A DNA stretch of 64,000 bases. It comes from Chaenocephalus aceratus. Taxonomy: Eukaryota > Chordata > Actinopteri > Perciformes > Channichthyidae. The position numbers and the translations under genes are program-made. The stretch covers positions 214,001-278,000 of the forward strand of contig JAMFTG010000124.1 of the NCBI GenBank assembly GCA_023974075.1. The letters are read 5' to 3'. Positions 20,440 to 31,599 of the stretch are shown here, piece after piece (position 1 is the first letter of the stretch; every line of letters begins with the position of its first letter). The notes below the pieces were generated by a model. It was not told where the DNA came from, did no database searches, and was given only the letters and a program-made list of their open reading frames with translations.

Positions 20440-21134
20440 CTAAAGTAAGCATGGGGACCTTCGGGCTTACCAGGTTAAGTACAGTACTTGAGTAAATGTA
20501 CTTAGATACTTCCTGTGTCACATGCGGAGACGCGCTGTGGGCGTGTTTGTGTTTACTAACAAGACTATCATGGCGGCGGCGGAGCTCAAGTCTAGTTTCT
20601 CTACCTGGAGATATTCTCACTATTTCACTTTTGTCGAGCACAAAGAAAAGAACGTTTTAGTTAAATGTAAGTTGTGTCCTGGCGGGTCAAAGATCCTATC
20701 TACTGCCCAAAACAGCAATTCAAATCTGTTGAAACATCTGCAGAAACAACATGCTGGGACGAAGCTAGTAGCTAAGACCACAGAGACTCAGCCGACGCCA
20801 CTCCACCTGCACCTCAGCAACAGCGGCTGGATTTTAACCGAGGGACTGCTAGCCAGGGAAAGGTTGATAAAGCCATTGCACGGTATGTTGTAGAACACAT
20901 GCAGGCTTGCTACTATTTCTATTGCTATTTCTTGATCAGCAGATTGTATTATTCTCCAATGCAATAACAGTACTGAAATGAAGGCTATAAGGGCATTAAT
21001 GGGAGTCCTTTGTTTAAGTAAGTAACGCATTGTTTTTTGGTGTAAGTAATCAGTAAAGTAACTGAGTTACTTTTGAAATGAAGTAACTAGTAGTGGTAAC
21101 TAGTTACTGGTTTTCAGTAACTAGCACAACACTG
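20440..21134 (+). mobile_element. hAT fragment with BED-finger exon
   Basis: The right end reads, on the minus strand, CAGTGTTGTGCTAGTTACTG, a common fish hAT end, finishing at 21134. The left side carries AAGTACAGTACTTGAGTAAA-type subterminal repeats. It contains the BED-finger ORF below; the catalytic part is missing. Confidence 0.65.
20522..20893 (+). CDS. BED zinc-finger N-terminal exon of a hAT transposase
   Basis: The likely protein starts at the second Met (MAAAELKSS, 20570). It shows a BED finger with aromatic YSHYFTFVE, CKLC, and HLQKQHAG, i.e. C-x2-C...H-x4-H, spaced as in ZBED-type hAT transposases. A Thr/Gln/Pro-rich linker follows and the frame ends without a catalytic domain. 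BED fingers bind the element's ends. Probably a remnant exon. Confidence 0.7.
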   Translation: MRRRAVGVFVFTNKTIMAAAELKSSFSTWRYSHYFTFVEHKEKNVLVKCKLCPGGSKILSTAQNSNSNLLKHLQKQHAGTKLVAKTTETQPTPLHLHLSNSGWILTEGLLARERLIKPLHGML

Positions 21135-22570
21135 GAAACCAAAGCCCAGTCTGCTCTGAGTTGTTAGCTGGTTTGCTCTGTTGTAGATGTCCCGCCCCTT
21201 AGCCATTCACGTACAATGTGTTGGAGCGCCATGGAGAACTTTGGGGTTTGTGCCATTTACATGCACACAAACAGATATAACACACTTCAGGAAAGGGAAA
21301 ACACCTAAAAGCACAATAGGGCCCCTTTAAGTACAGTGTAATGTAATAAACATAAGAAACAATCCGGACTTCATCTCTTACAGCTTTAGTGTTTATTTCA
21401 CCATTTTTGCTCTTTTCAATTACATACCCAATACTTAAAAAGGACAACACAATATTTACTGAGGTTCTACAGAAGTAACCCACTTAGGAAGTGCAACTAA
21501 ATACAAATCCATCAACATGTGGTCCACTACAGGGGTCAGTGTATGTTTTGGTCATTGGATTTTCTTTTCACAAATGGAAATTGAAAAACAAAAAACGACT
21601 GGATATTTGATTTTCGTTTTCAAATTGAAAAACCAAAATTTAAATACAAGGCGTTTTTCTTTATCATGGTCAAAAAGAGATTTACTAAACTTAAAAAATG
21701 GGATGATTTCTACTTCTCAAAACAAAAATAAAATCACTAGAAAACAGAAACAAAAAAACCCCCGTTTTTTTATATTCTGCTCCCGGAAGTTGTCTTTCAA
21801 AATAAGAGCGTAGATGAGGACGGTCAATCCGTGTATCTACGGTCCATTTGTTTTCACAACGAAAACAGCCTGGACACACATTGAGCCGAGAAAATGAATG
21901 TTACTAAGGGCTGTAGATATAATAAGCCTGTGTCTAAAATGGACAACATTGTTAGGAGATTTGAACTATACAGCGATTCTGCACTGCGGTCACTCAGCCG
22001 TCTCTCGAGTTTGTTATTATTTGTTCTGCCATTAGTTATTCGTGAGATCGATCCTGTTGAACTCAGTAGGCTAGTATTGAAACTACTCCCACAAGTACTA
22101 TGAAGTACTTACTGTGTACTTTTTGACTAATCCTCTGTCAATGTCCCCTCCTGAGAACAAGCATGCATGTTTCTCTGCTATTTTGAATCAGCGTTAAAAC
22201 ACCTTTCTTCATGAGACTGATATTTTTGGACAGAGTATGTTACGAGGATGGTAGACATGACATCAGCAATACTGCCAGTCAGTTGTCCGGCAGCAGCATT
22301 TTTACTCCTTGGAAAGTCTTGCCCGCTATTTAAATTGACTTTGATTGAAGTTAATAACAATATTGATATTCTATAGATATAGCATGCCTGCAAAAAAACA
22401 AAAAAAATAGATTTAACAACATGTTTATTGACTTTTCATTCCTGTATAATCATTTTGCGCAAAGATGGCACTGTTTGTCAGAGCACTTCATCCTTCTGGG
22501 ATTTCATGAAGAACAGCTCCAACGCCTGTGTGTATGGGAACACCTCTGGTGCTGGTCCATTAACTGCCAG
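21135..22570. other. Interspersed repeats without a gene
   Basis: 21315-21330 is a lone T2-type end (AGGGGCCCTATTGTGC on the minus strand, beside TTAA). 21520-21800 is an A-rich repeat with inverted patches. 22178-22393 holds the fragment shared with 29.9 kb, described separately. Confidence 0.4.
22250..22330 (-). repeat. Coding-like fragment shared with 29895-29975
   Basis: The minus strand encodes PRSKNAAAGQLTGSIADVM; the plus strand at 29.9 kb encodes PRCKNATAGVLTGSIADIV. Both DNA and protein are conserved (about 85% by eye over about 75 bp), so both derive from one dispersed coding sequence. I do not recognise the protein. Confidence 0.6.
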
Positions 22571-23926
22571 TGTTTCCCACAGATCCATTTCCCACATATC
22601 TGAAATATACTTGGGGGGGGGGGGGGGTGGTGGTGGTGGTGGTGGTGGTGGTAGTAGCGTGCAACAACATTAACCTTTCTGTTGGCCGCTTGTTAGCAGA
22701 CCCTTCACGCGATGCCAGAGCGAACAGGTACAGGCAGGGCCCATAATGATGGCCCTATAGTTTAAATCTACTACCCACACATGAACATATGGAAATGGGT
22801 TACTATTTAAAAAAATAAATGTATTTATGAATGTATTTAGGAACCTATCCATGTGATTTTTAGTGGGGGTCGACCTCAAATCCTCTAGGGGGTCCAGGGG
22901 CATGCCCCCCGGTAAGATTTTATTTTTTATTTTGGAGTTAAATGCATCAATCTGGTGCATTTTGAGGGGGAAATAAAGAGACTAGATCTATGGAAACACC
23001 TATATTAAACAGAACTGTATACATTTCAATAATCATAAAATCATGGCCATAACCAAAAACCATACCTTTTCCAATATGAAAAAAACACTGAAACTTGTTT
23101 ATTAATTTATTTTTGGTTCATTTATAGTTGTGAGTGTGTCTGTGCTCCTGAATCAGCCTCTCCTGTCTCCCTCCTCTCCACCTCTCCCTCCTCTCCCCCT
23201 GCTCCTCTTTGAAGCAGCAGCAAAGACTAGTTTTCTCTCAACAAGTTTTAAAAGTGTATCTTACCTTTTTTCACCCAGTTAACTTTTTATTTATTTATTC
23301 ATGCATATTTTACTAATCACATTACATTTCATTTAGCTGACGCTTTTATCCAAAGCGACTTATAATGACCGATTACAGGGACATCTTCCCTGGAGTAACT
23401 ACGGGCTAAGTGCCTTACTCAAGGGCACACTAGTTGCGGGATTTGAACTCGCAGCCTTCCGATCTTCAGCCCACCTCGCTATCCATTAGACCAATCACTA
23501 CCCTCTCAAATGGAAATATGTGTTTACATAACTGGTGACCAAACCGTTTGAGACCCACTGAGAACTTAGACTAAGTTAACTATCTAAACACTCAGAGAGT
23601 CCTTCACCTCACCTGAGCTGAGGTTATCCCGAGCTTGAATGACACACAGAGACCAATCAAGGGCTTTGATTTATGATCTGTATGACAGTGGCCATGTCGG
23701 CAGGCCACATCGTGTGGACAGCCAGTCACCCTGTGTGAGGCAGGCCACTTAACAGGCCAGAAGGAGGCGAGATCAGTGCAAGGGAGCGAGGGATCATTGT
23801 CCACAAGTTAATTGATCGCAGATGGCGTCGTGGTCACGGACGAATAAAAAAAAAATTATAATTTTTTTTTTTAATTATTAAAAAAAAAAAACCTAAATTG
23901 GTCGCGAAATATACTTGGGAAACCCC
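22571..23926. mobile_element. Probable hAT-like element with simple-repeat interior
   Basis: The left end CAGTGTTTCCCACAG and the right end (minus strand CAGGGGTTTCCCAAGTATAT) are imperfect inverted repeats typical of fish hAT elements. AAATATACTTGGG occurs at both ends. No 8-bp duplication is found, so the pairing may be chance between two elements. A G-run plus GGT repeat is at 22612-22653. Confidence 0.4.
23315..23512 (-). mobile_element. tRNA-derived SINE (V-SINE-like)
   Basis: On the minus strand a tRNA-like head (GGTCTAATGGATAGCG; B box GAGTTCAAATCCCG) is followed by CCCTTGAGTAAGGCACTTA. The conserved fish tail CGCTTTGGATAAAAGCGTCA then runs into GCTAAATGAAATG, ending near 23315. All three SINE parts are present in order, so the copy is near full length. 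Confidence 0.85.
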
Positions 23927-24173
23927 TGAAGTACAATTCTGGGCCATTGATTGTGTCATTTCTCCAAACACATACAGTAAAAATGGCTGTTTTTGAAGCC
24001 TTAAAATGGTGCAGGAAAATTAGTTTACATTGGGTTTTACTTAAAGACAGGACTATTCAGTTAAGAGAAGAGAACAAAGGAAAGAAAACTGTTATAATGG
24101 GTGATGTAACATTAATGACAGACAATATGAGGTCCTTGGTACACATTGTGTGATCATGGGGCATCACCCTTAC

Positions 24174-24604
24174 TGTCACAAACGAGCTGAGGACCAAAAT
24201 GCAGAACACGGGAAACCAGGGATAGTCGGTAATCAGCTTTATTGAAGGCAATAGGCTGGTAGGAGACAAAACGGCAGATAGTAGGCAAAGGGCTGGTCGG
24301 GGACAGGCGAGGGTTCCAGGAGAAAGCAGGACGGGAGTCGCAGGTACAGAACGGGTCAGGGAGCAGGCGAGGCAGGCTGGTCAGGGACAGGCAGGGTCGA
24401 AACCGGGAGAGCAATCTGGAAGGTAATGCGGGAAAGACTGGCATGCTGCAAAGTACGATCTGGCACTGAGGTGAAGGTGAAGTGGGCCTAAATACTAATG
24501 GAGCTGATGGGTGCAACAGAGTGAGAGAGAGACAGGGTGTGACTACCAGGTGACTAAGGAAAGTTAATGCAGAAAATAGGTGAGTGAGAAAGCAAACTGT
24601 GACA
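24174..24604 (-). repeat. 3' LTR of the Gypsy element
   Basis: Starts TGTCACAG on the minus strand and ends with TGTGACA. It differs from the other LTR only by C versus T in CAGGGACAGGC and in AAAGTACGATC. Confidence 0.95.
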
Positions 24605-24620
24605 GAACCCCCCCCTTAAT
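24605..24620 (-). other. Polypurine tract
   Basis: AAGGGGGGGTTC on the minus strand, directly before the 3' LTR, where plus-strand DNA synthesis is primed. Confidence 0.75.
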
Positions 24621-24742
24621 GGACGGCTCCTGACGTCTAAGAAAATTTCTTGGAGAAAAAAAAAAATATATCTATATATATCTAAGAAGAATAGACAAAA
24701 ACCCTACAGACACAGGGTGGAAGGTGGAGGTATGGGGAAAGG

Positions 24743-25192
24743 CTAATACTCATCTGAGAATGCTCTCTCGGTTTCTCCCTCCTGGAAATCCTCGTCCCCC
24801 TCGACTGATGACGCTTCCCCCTCCCCCTCGACGAAGCCTCTGGTCTGTAGCGGACGAGTGCCCCCTGGCTTAACGCCTGGTTGAGCGTGGGTCCTAGAAG
24901 GCTGCTCCGGGTAACGCAGGTGGAAGTCTCGGATGAGTTGAGGGTTGAGGATATGACGAGCAGGAATCCACTGCCTCTCCTCGGGACCATAGCCCTCCCA
25001 GTCCACCAAATATTGCACCCCTCTTCCTCTGCGACGGGAACGGAGTAGTAGACGACGAAGGGTGTAGGTAGGGCCCCCATCGATCATCCTAGGGGGTGGT
25101 GGTGGAGGGGCGGCGGGAATCATAGGACTCTCCCGGACAGGTTTAATCCTGGAAACGTGGAAGGTGGGATGGATCTTCATGTTCCGGGGCAA
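24743..25192 (-). pseudogene. Gypsy integrase C-terminal region with chromodomain
   Basis: The frame opens with the end of integrase ([12 protein letters not shown]). After a Pro-rich linker it shows a chromodomain at about residues 41-85: [34 protein letters not shown] and ARHILNP. The tail is acidic. Chromodomains direct chromovirus insertion to chromatin. It is separated from the integrase frame by a shift at the G5 run 25209-25213; in a normal element it would be continuous with it. Confidence 0.9.
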
Positions 25193-25194
25193 AC

Positions 25195-26280
25195 TCAGTC
25201 GAACTGCTGGGGGTTAATGACCTTGACAATCTCGAAGGGTCCAATAAACCTGGGCGCTAACTTCTTAGACTCCACCCGAAGGGGAATGTTCTGAGTGGAA
25301 AGCCACACACTCTGGCCTACCTGGTACACAGGTGCCTTGGTGCGTCGGCGGTTCGCTGATGTGGCGTACCGGTTAGCAGACTGAAGCAGAGTTGTTCGAG
25401 CCTGCCTCCAAGTCCTCCGACAACGTCTGATGAAAGCCTGGACAGACGGACAGGTAACCTCCTTCTCCAATGCAGAGAACAATGGGGGTTGAAAACCGTA
25501 TGCACACTGAAAAGGGGAAAGACCAGTAGCGGAACTGATGAGGGTGTTGTGGGCATACTCCACCCACAGGAGTTGTTTTGACCAGGTTGTGGGATGATCG
25601 GAAGCCATGCAGCGGAGAGTGGTCTCCATCTCCTGATTCTTCCGTTCGGTCTGGCCATTGGCCTGTGGGTGGAACCCGGAGGTGAGACTGACCGTCGCCC
25701 CGATCAGTTCACAAAACTCCCTCCAAAACACAGAGGTGAACTGGGGCCCCCGGTCGGAAACCACATCAGTCGCCAGTCCGTGAATGCGAAAAACGTGGAT
25801 AAGAATCAGTTCTGCCGTCTCCTTAGCTGACGGGATCTTAGGCAGGGGTACGAAATGAGCCATCTTACTAAACCGATCTACCACCGTCAAGATGGCAGTG
25901 TGTCCGTGGGACGGTGGTAGACCAGTCACAAAGTCCAATGAAATATGTGACCAAGGGCGACGTGGGACCGGTAATGGATGAAGGAGTCCCGCTGGCGCTT
26001 GGTGAGATGGTTTGTGCCGATTGCACACAGGACAGGCGTTCACAAACTCCCGAGTGTCAGCCTCCAGCGTGGCCCACCAGAACCGTTCTAGAACCCTCCC
26101 CTTGGTACGTTGAATTCCAGGGTGGCAGGAAAGTCTGGATCTGTGAGCCCACTGAAGCACCTCAGCCCTCAAAACCTGAGGCACAAACAAACGGTTGAGA
26201 GGACAAGAACTCGGACCGGGTTGGTCCACCAAAGCGGTCTTAACCCTCTCCTCAATCTCCCAAGTGAGGACGCCGATCAC
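25195..26280 (-). pseudogene. Gypsy integrase (zinc-binding and DDE domains)
   Basis: 361 residues. N-terminal HHCC finger: HRSRLSCH about 24 residues before CPVCNRHK. Catalytic core: Asp in SLDFVTGLP, Asp in [11 protein letters not shown], Glu in [14 protein letters not shown]. The C-terminal segment ends at VINPQQFD, where the frame is lost. Upstream it is out of frame with RNase H because of a run of six C at 26324-26329. Each catalytic residue is present, so this part could still be active if the frame breaks are not real. Confidence 0.95.
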
Positions 26281-28260
26281 CCGAGGAGCAGGGAGAATAG
26301 TGTCCGGAATACCCCAGTTGTCTCCCCCCTCTCGAACTGCCGGGACAAAGCGTCGGCCTTAACGTTGCGGGAGCCCGGGTGGTAGGAGAGGAAAAAATTA
26401 AACCGGGTAAAAAATAACGACCACCTGGCTTGTCGGGAATTCAGTCTTTGGGCCGACCTGATGTATTCCAGGTTCTTATGGTCGGTCCAAACCTGAAATG
26501 GTTGTTCTGTCCCCTCAAGCCAGTGTCGCCACTCCTCCAACGCCAACTTGACTGCTAGAAGCTCCCGATTCCCCACGTCATAGTTCCTCTCCGCCGGACT
26601 CAATCTCCTCGAAAAGAAAGCACAGGGATGGAGCTTCTGGTTCTCACCAGAACGTTGCGACAGGATGGCCCCCACCCCAACGTCAGAAGCATCCACCTCC
26701 ACCACCAACTGACCAGCAGGATCTGGTACCTGCAGGATAGGAGCCGATGTAAACCGGCCCTTGAGGTCCTGAAAAGCCTCCTCGGCTGCAGGGGACCATC
26801 GGAACGTCACCTTGGACGAGGTCAGGGCGGTGAGCGGGGCGGCCACGGTGCTGTAGCCACGGATGAACCGTCTGTAAAAGTTGGCGAATCCCAGGAAACG
26901 CTGCAGCTCCTTCCGGGAATCAGGGACCCGCCACGAAGTAACCGCTGAAACCTTAGAAGGATCCATCTCCACACTTCCTTGACCCACGATGTAGCCGAGA
27001 AAGGCGACCGAGGAAGTGTGACACTCGCACTTCTCCGTCTTGACAAACAGCGAGTTCTCCAGAAGTCTCTGGAGGACCGTCTGGACATGATGGACGTGTT
27101 CCTTGAGGTTCCTTGAAAAGATCAAAATGTCATCCAGATAAACAAAAACATAACGATCCAACATGTCCCGGAGTACGTCGTTCACCAATGCTTGGAAAAC
27201 TGCAGGGGCATTGGTAAGTCCAAATGGCATCACCAGGTACTCGTAATGTCCTGAAGAGGTGTTGAAGGCGGTCTTCCATTCGTCCCCCTCACGGATTCGT
27301 ACCAGGTGATACGCGTTTCGTAGATCCAGCTTCGTGAAGATTGTAGCCCCCTGTAGTAACTCGAATGCTGACGAGATGAGTGGCAAGGGATAACGATTCT
27401 TCAACCGTGACGTCGTTCAGACCCCGATAGTCAATGCAGGGTCTCAGGGTCTTGTCCTTCTTCGCCACAAAAAAAACCTGCTCCTGCGGGTGATGTGGAA
27501 GGACGAATAATTCCTGCAGCCAGAGAGTCATTGATGTAAGTCTCCATGGACTTCCTCTCTGGTGCTGAAAGTGAGTACAACCGGGCCTTGGGTGGAACTG
27601 CTCCTGGATGTAGCTCAATGGCGCAGTCATAGGGCCGATGAGGTGGGAGAGATGTCGCCTTAGCCTTGCTAAAAACCTCCTTAAAGTCCAAATATTCTGC
27701 CGGAACCCCTGTGACATCCGAACCAGGTTCATATCCACAGATAGTTGAGGTGCGGAAGCCTGCTTGAGGCAAACCTGATGACAGGAGGAACTCCAACCTA
27801 AGATCGACCCAGTTGCCCAGTCAATGTTTGGGTTGTGGCGGCGGAGCCACGGATAGCCCAAAATCAGAGGGATTTGAGGGGACCGTAGCACATGAAACTG
27901 GATTGTCTCATGGTGGTTCCCCGACATGAGCATATGTACCGGCGTAGTCTGGTGTGTCACCGTTCCCAGTAGGTGACCATCCAAAGCATTAGCCGGTACC
28001 GGCTGGAGCAACCGAACCTGTTGGATGCCCAGCTGTAGTGCAAGCTCCTCGTCAATGATGCTAACATCTGATCCGGAGTCGATAAAAACAGCCAGAGCCT
28101 GAGATTTGCCTGTCAGGAGGAGTTGGGCATGGCACAAGGGTCTTAGATTGGGGATCAGCTCAGAGGTTTGGCCCACCAGTATACTCCCCATTACTGATGA
28201 GCTCTGCCTTTTACCGGACAACGGGAAACCATATGTCCAGCCTGACCACAGTAAAGGCAA
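26277..28260 (-). pseudogene. Gypsy protease, reverse transcriptase and RNase H, frameshifted
   Basis: Protease (28260 onwards): FIDSGSDVSIID with the catalytic Asp, and IPLILGYPWL. A shift between 27700 and 27800 leads to the linker and RT start ([26 protein letters not shown]). A second shift at the A8 run 27469-27476 and a third near 27400 lead to the main RT frame (27404-26277). That frame has [25 protein letters not shown], the catalytic YLDDIL, then RNase H with [26 protein letters not shown] and [10 protein letters not shown]. All RT and RNase H catalytic positions are kept. Confidence 0.95.
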
Positions 28261-29100
28261 AGATTACCTCTTCGACGTAACTCCCTCTCCTCAGAGGTAA
28301 GACTGGTACGACCCACTTGCATGGGCTCAACCTCCCCGTACCGTGAGTCAGAGTAGGAATGGGAATTCTCCGCCAAAACCGGAAGTCGAAATCTCCCAGA
28401 AACCGGAAGTTGTTGTCGCGAGCAGCGGCCCGCCGCTCGCGTCTGTTGCTCTCCTCTCCGGGTCTGGATTCGTCTGTCAATCCGAGAGGTGAGCTCAATC
28501 AACCCATCCAAGGAAGCAGGGAGATCATAGGAAACCAGCTCATCTCTCATATAATCCGCTAATCCTCTCAGAAATGCGTCACACTGCGCCGGCTCGTTCC
28601 AGCTGCTGTGGCGGCTGCTGGTGCGGAAGTCAATAGCGTAATCCACCACCGTGCCGGAACCCTGGCTCAAACTCAGCAGCCCCCCGGCAGTGTCGGGACC
28701 CAGACGAACGGAACCGAACACCTTCCGCATCTCCGCGGAAAATGCAACAAAAGAGGCGCAGGCTGACGTCTGCTGCTCCCACTCTGCAGTTCCCCATAAC
28801 CGGGCTCTTCCCGTCAGATGATTAACGGTGAAAGCTACCCGAGCCGCCTCGGAGGCGAAGGTGTGTGGCTGCAGTGAAAACAATATGGAACAGTTTTGTG
28901 AGAAAAGGACTGCATCCCTCCGGCTCACCAGCGTAGCGTTCCGGCGTTCCCACACGAGGCTCCGGAGCGTATCCCGTCGGGCCAAGGGCTGGAGCGAGCA
29001 TCGGAGCTGCGGGCGGAGGGGCGGTAGCAGCCATGGTAGCAGTTAGCCGTTGTACCGTGGCGACCATCTGTTGCATCTGGGAGGTAAGGTAATCCAGCAT
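28191..29100 (-). pseudogene. Gypsy gag with CCHC zinc knuckle, one frameshift
   Basis: The likely start is the Met at 29100 (MLDYLTSQMQQMVATV). The capsid-like part runs on in a second frame from 28985 to 28191 and ends with the knuckle CLYCGQAGHMVSRCP (C-x2-C-x4-H-x4-C). The frame change lies at a run of four T (28894-28897). Another possible start in an upstream frame (MDQANTGSPRDRF, 29232) would need a further shift, so I prefer 29100. Confidence 0.85.
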
Positions 29101-29247
29101 TTGTCCCTGGGTTGAGGTTGCCTGGTGGGTCCTCGGTAGCTAAGGTAGCTATCGTGACCTCCTGTCTTTGGATGGCATCCTCAACCCTTTCAAAGCGGTC
29201 TCTAGGAGACCCGGTGTTTGCTTGGTCCATTTCTGGCCAGATCGTTC

Positions 29248-29678
29248 TGTCACAAACGAGCTGAGGACCAAAATGCAGAACACGGGAAACCAGGGATAGT
29301 CGGTAATCAGCTTTATTGAAGGCAATAGGCTGGTAGGAGACAAAACGGCAGATAGTAGGCAAAGGGCTGGTCGGGGACAGGCGAGGGTTCCAGGAGAAAG
29401 CAGGACGGGAGTCGCAGGTACAGAACGGGTCAGGGAGCAGGCGAGGCAGGCTGGTCAGGGATAGGCAGGGTCGAAACCGGGAGAGCAATCTGGAAGGTAA
29501 TGCGGGAAAGACTGGCATGCTGCAAAGTATGATCTGGCACTGAGGTGAAGGTGAAGTGGGCCTAAATACTAATGGAGCTGATGGGTGCAACAGAGTGAGA
29601 GAGAGACAGGGTGTGACTACCAGGTGACTAAGGAAAGTTAATGCAGAAAATAGGTGAGTGAGAAAGCAAACTGTGACA
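29248..29678 (-). repeat. 5' LTR of the Gypsy element
   Basis: Same length as the 3' LTR (431 bp). It is followed by the target duplication CTTAC at 29679-29683. Confidence 0.95.
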
Positions 29679-29683
29679 CTTAC

Positions 29684-31599
29684 AGCGTCAGGACAATATC
29701 ATATGGACACTGGAAGTGTGCTGGAGGCGTTCAAAGACTGGGACTGATGGAAGGATGAGGTTGATGAGACTGAAGAATCTGTGAGGAACGAATTAGCGGC
29801 TGAGAAATAGTTATATATTAAAAGACAGCAGCATCAAAAGAGGGCAACCATGTGCTGAAGGATATGTGTGACCAGCTATCCAGGCCAGACTCTAAAGAAG
29901 TTCCAAGGTGTAAAAATGCTACTGCCGGAGTACTGACTGGAAGTATTGCTGATATCGTGTCTACCATCCTCTTAGAGCATCTGGACACTCTTGTTCTGAC
30001 TGGCTGTAGTGATACGTATATCGCACGGTGGTACTCTGTATTTTGTATGGGGTAGTCTGTATTTTGTACGTATTTCTGTACTGTTGCCTTTTACCAGTAA
30101 ACTCAGCTTATTCCTTATCTCATATTTCGGTGTCTGAGTCCTTCTTCTTATAGCAGACCACTCATCAAGGGACGGCGCGGAGCAGAGGAGAACCTTCCAC
30201 CACCGCCATTGGGTGGTGCTCCAACACAACCCTTGCAATTTGGGATTTTATTTTTGGTTGTGAAGTAAAGTGTTACAGCAGAAAGTTTAATACAGCGTAT
30301 TTCTGGTATATTCATTTTTATGTCACCTGATATATAAGAGGTATGTTAAATTTGAATGGACAAAGTACATTTTTTCCTCTTAATTATAGAGAGGGTTTTT
30401 ATATATTCCTGAAACAATGTCCCCTTGTTAGTAAAAGTAGATTTGCAATAGTCTTTTCTTCCACTTGTGTATAATCAAAAGGGTGGTTTTTTGGCTATTT
30501 GTGAGTAGGTAAGGTATAGTATAACCTGTGATTTCTGCCTTGAGTGAACAGATTACCCATTAAGTATTTTTCAGAAAGTCTTGTTGCAGTTCCCAGATAT
30601 CAGGAGAGGCCCATGAGTCTCTTTGTTAATCATCTATGGTCTTTGCAATTAACAGGGGAGGTCATGGGACAAGGACGGTTAAAACCTATCCAAGCATAGC
30701 TTTCGGAGAGGAAAGCAGGTGACATTTGTGTGGGGTGCTGCATAATGAAATGAGTGTGTGTTAAAACCTGCTGCATTGTTCTACTATTTGAAGAACATGG
30801 CTATATATATGCTAGATATACTAATTTGGACACAGCCTCGGGCCTCTGGAATGCTGCTGGTGGAAAGTGTGTGTGTTCATTGCAGTGGCTATATATATAT
30901 ATATATATATATGCTGTATAATTACTGCTTAACTATACCTGTGTTTGTGTTTTTATTGATTTATTTCTATTATGTTCTTTCATGTGTAGGTACTAAATTG
31001 CTACAACATTGTGGAGTGGTTGGCTTAAACATGCTTAATTACTCTGTATGAAGGAGGAGCAGTTTTGCATGAGAGGAGACATTCTTATTTAAAAACGGCA
31101 TGTCAAGTATCAGGGAAGTCTACATGTCTTTAATATATGTGTGTGTTTAATTGCTTTGTATCAATAATGGCAGTCTGTGTACAAGAAGCTGGAATTAATG
31201 AGAAGTAAGATGTGAGCGAGGGGGATATCTTTATTTAGACATCTGGAATGCTGCAGGATAAAAATGAGTGTGCGTTCTCTGTATATGTTTATGTAGAGTT
31301 CTACTATTTCACTGCTTGAGAGCAGCGGTAATGTTTTCCTCGTTATTGTTGATATTAAGGTAATTTACATGTATTGCTTGTATTGGCCAACTATATTTTA
31401 GACATATCTACTGTGTGTGGGTTACACTGATGGGGGAGGGAGAACAGAGAGGGAAGTCCATGCAGAAAATGTGTGTGTGCAGGAATGTGAGACAACGGAC
31501 ACCAGATGCGTTTGTTTTGCCACAAACGTAAGAGCCTCCTGGCTGGCTCGCGCTGATTCGCTACGACAGCCCATCGTTTTTATATCGCCCAATAGATGA
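29684..31599. other. AT-rich DNA with an LTR-like piece and a TA microsatellite
   Basis: 29852-30055 encodes the fragment shared with 22.3 kb. 30045-30226 is an LTR-like segment, listed separately. A (TA) run lies at 30889-30911. The remainder has no recognised gene. Confidence 0.4.
30045..30226 (+). repeat. LTR-like segment, family X, copy 1 (3' part)
   Basis: Has the landmarks of the LTR family seen at 32.8, 38.8 and 55.2 kb: CCTTTTACCAGTAAACTCAG, CTCATCAAGGGACGGCGCGG, and an end at GGTGCTCCAACA. Only the R/U5-like part is present. Confidence 0.5.

Larger units (their letters stand above)
24174..29678 (-). mobile_element. Full-length Gypsy/chromovirus LTR retrotransposon
   Basis: 5505 bp, with 431-bp LTRs at 24174-24604 and 29248-29678, flanked by the 5-bp duplication CTTAC (24169-24173 and 29679-29683). 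The minus-strand order is gag with zinc knuckle, protease, reverse transcriptase, RNase H, integrase, chromodomain. Integrase after RT/RNase H plus a chromodomain places it in the Gypsy chromoviruses. The LTRs differ at only two sites, so it inserted recently. The frames are broken at several points; four of these are in homopolymer runs. An ordinary primer-binding site directly after the LTR is not obvious. Confidence 0.97.

Noticed and set aside
22571..23926. Confident hAT call for this interval
   Set aside because: The ends are similar but no 8-bp target duplication was found; kept only as a low-confidence feature.
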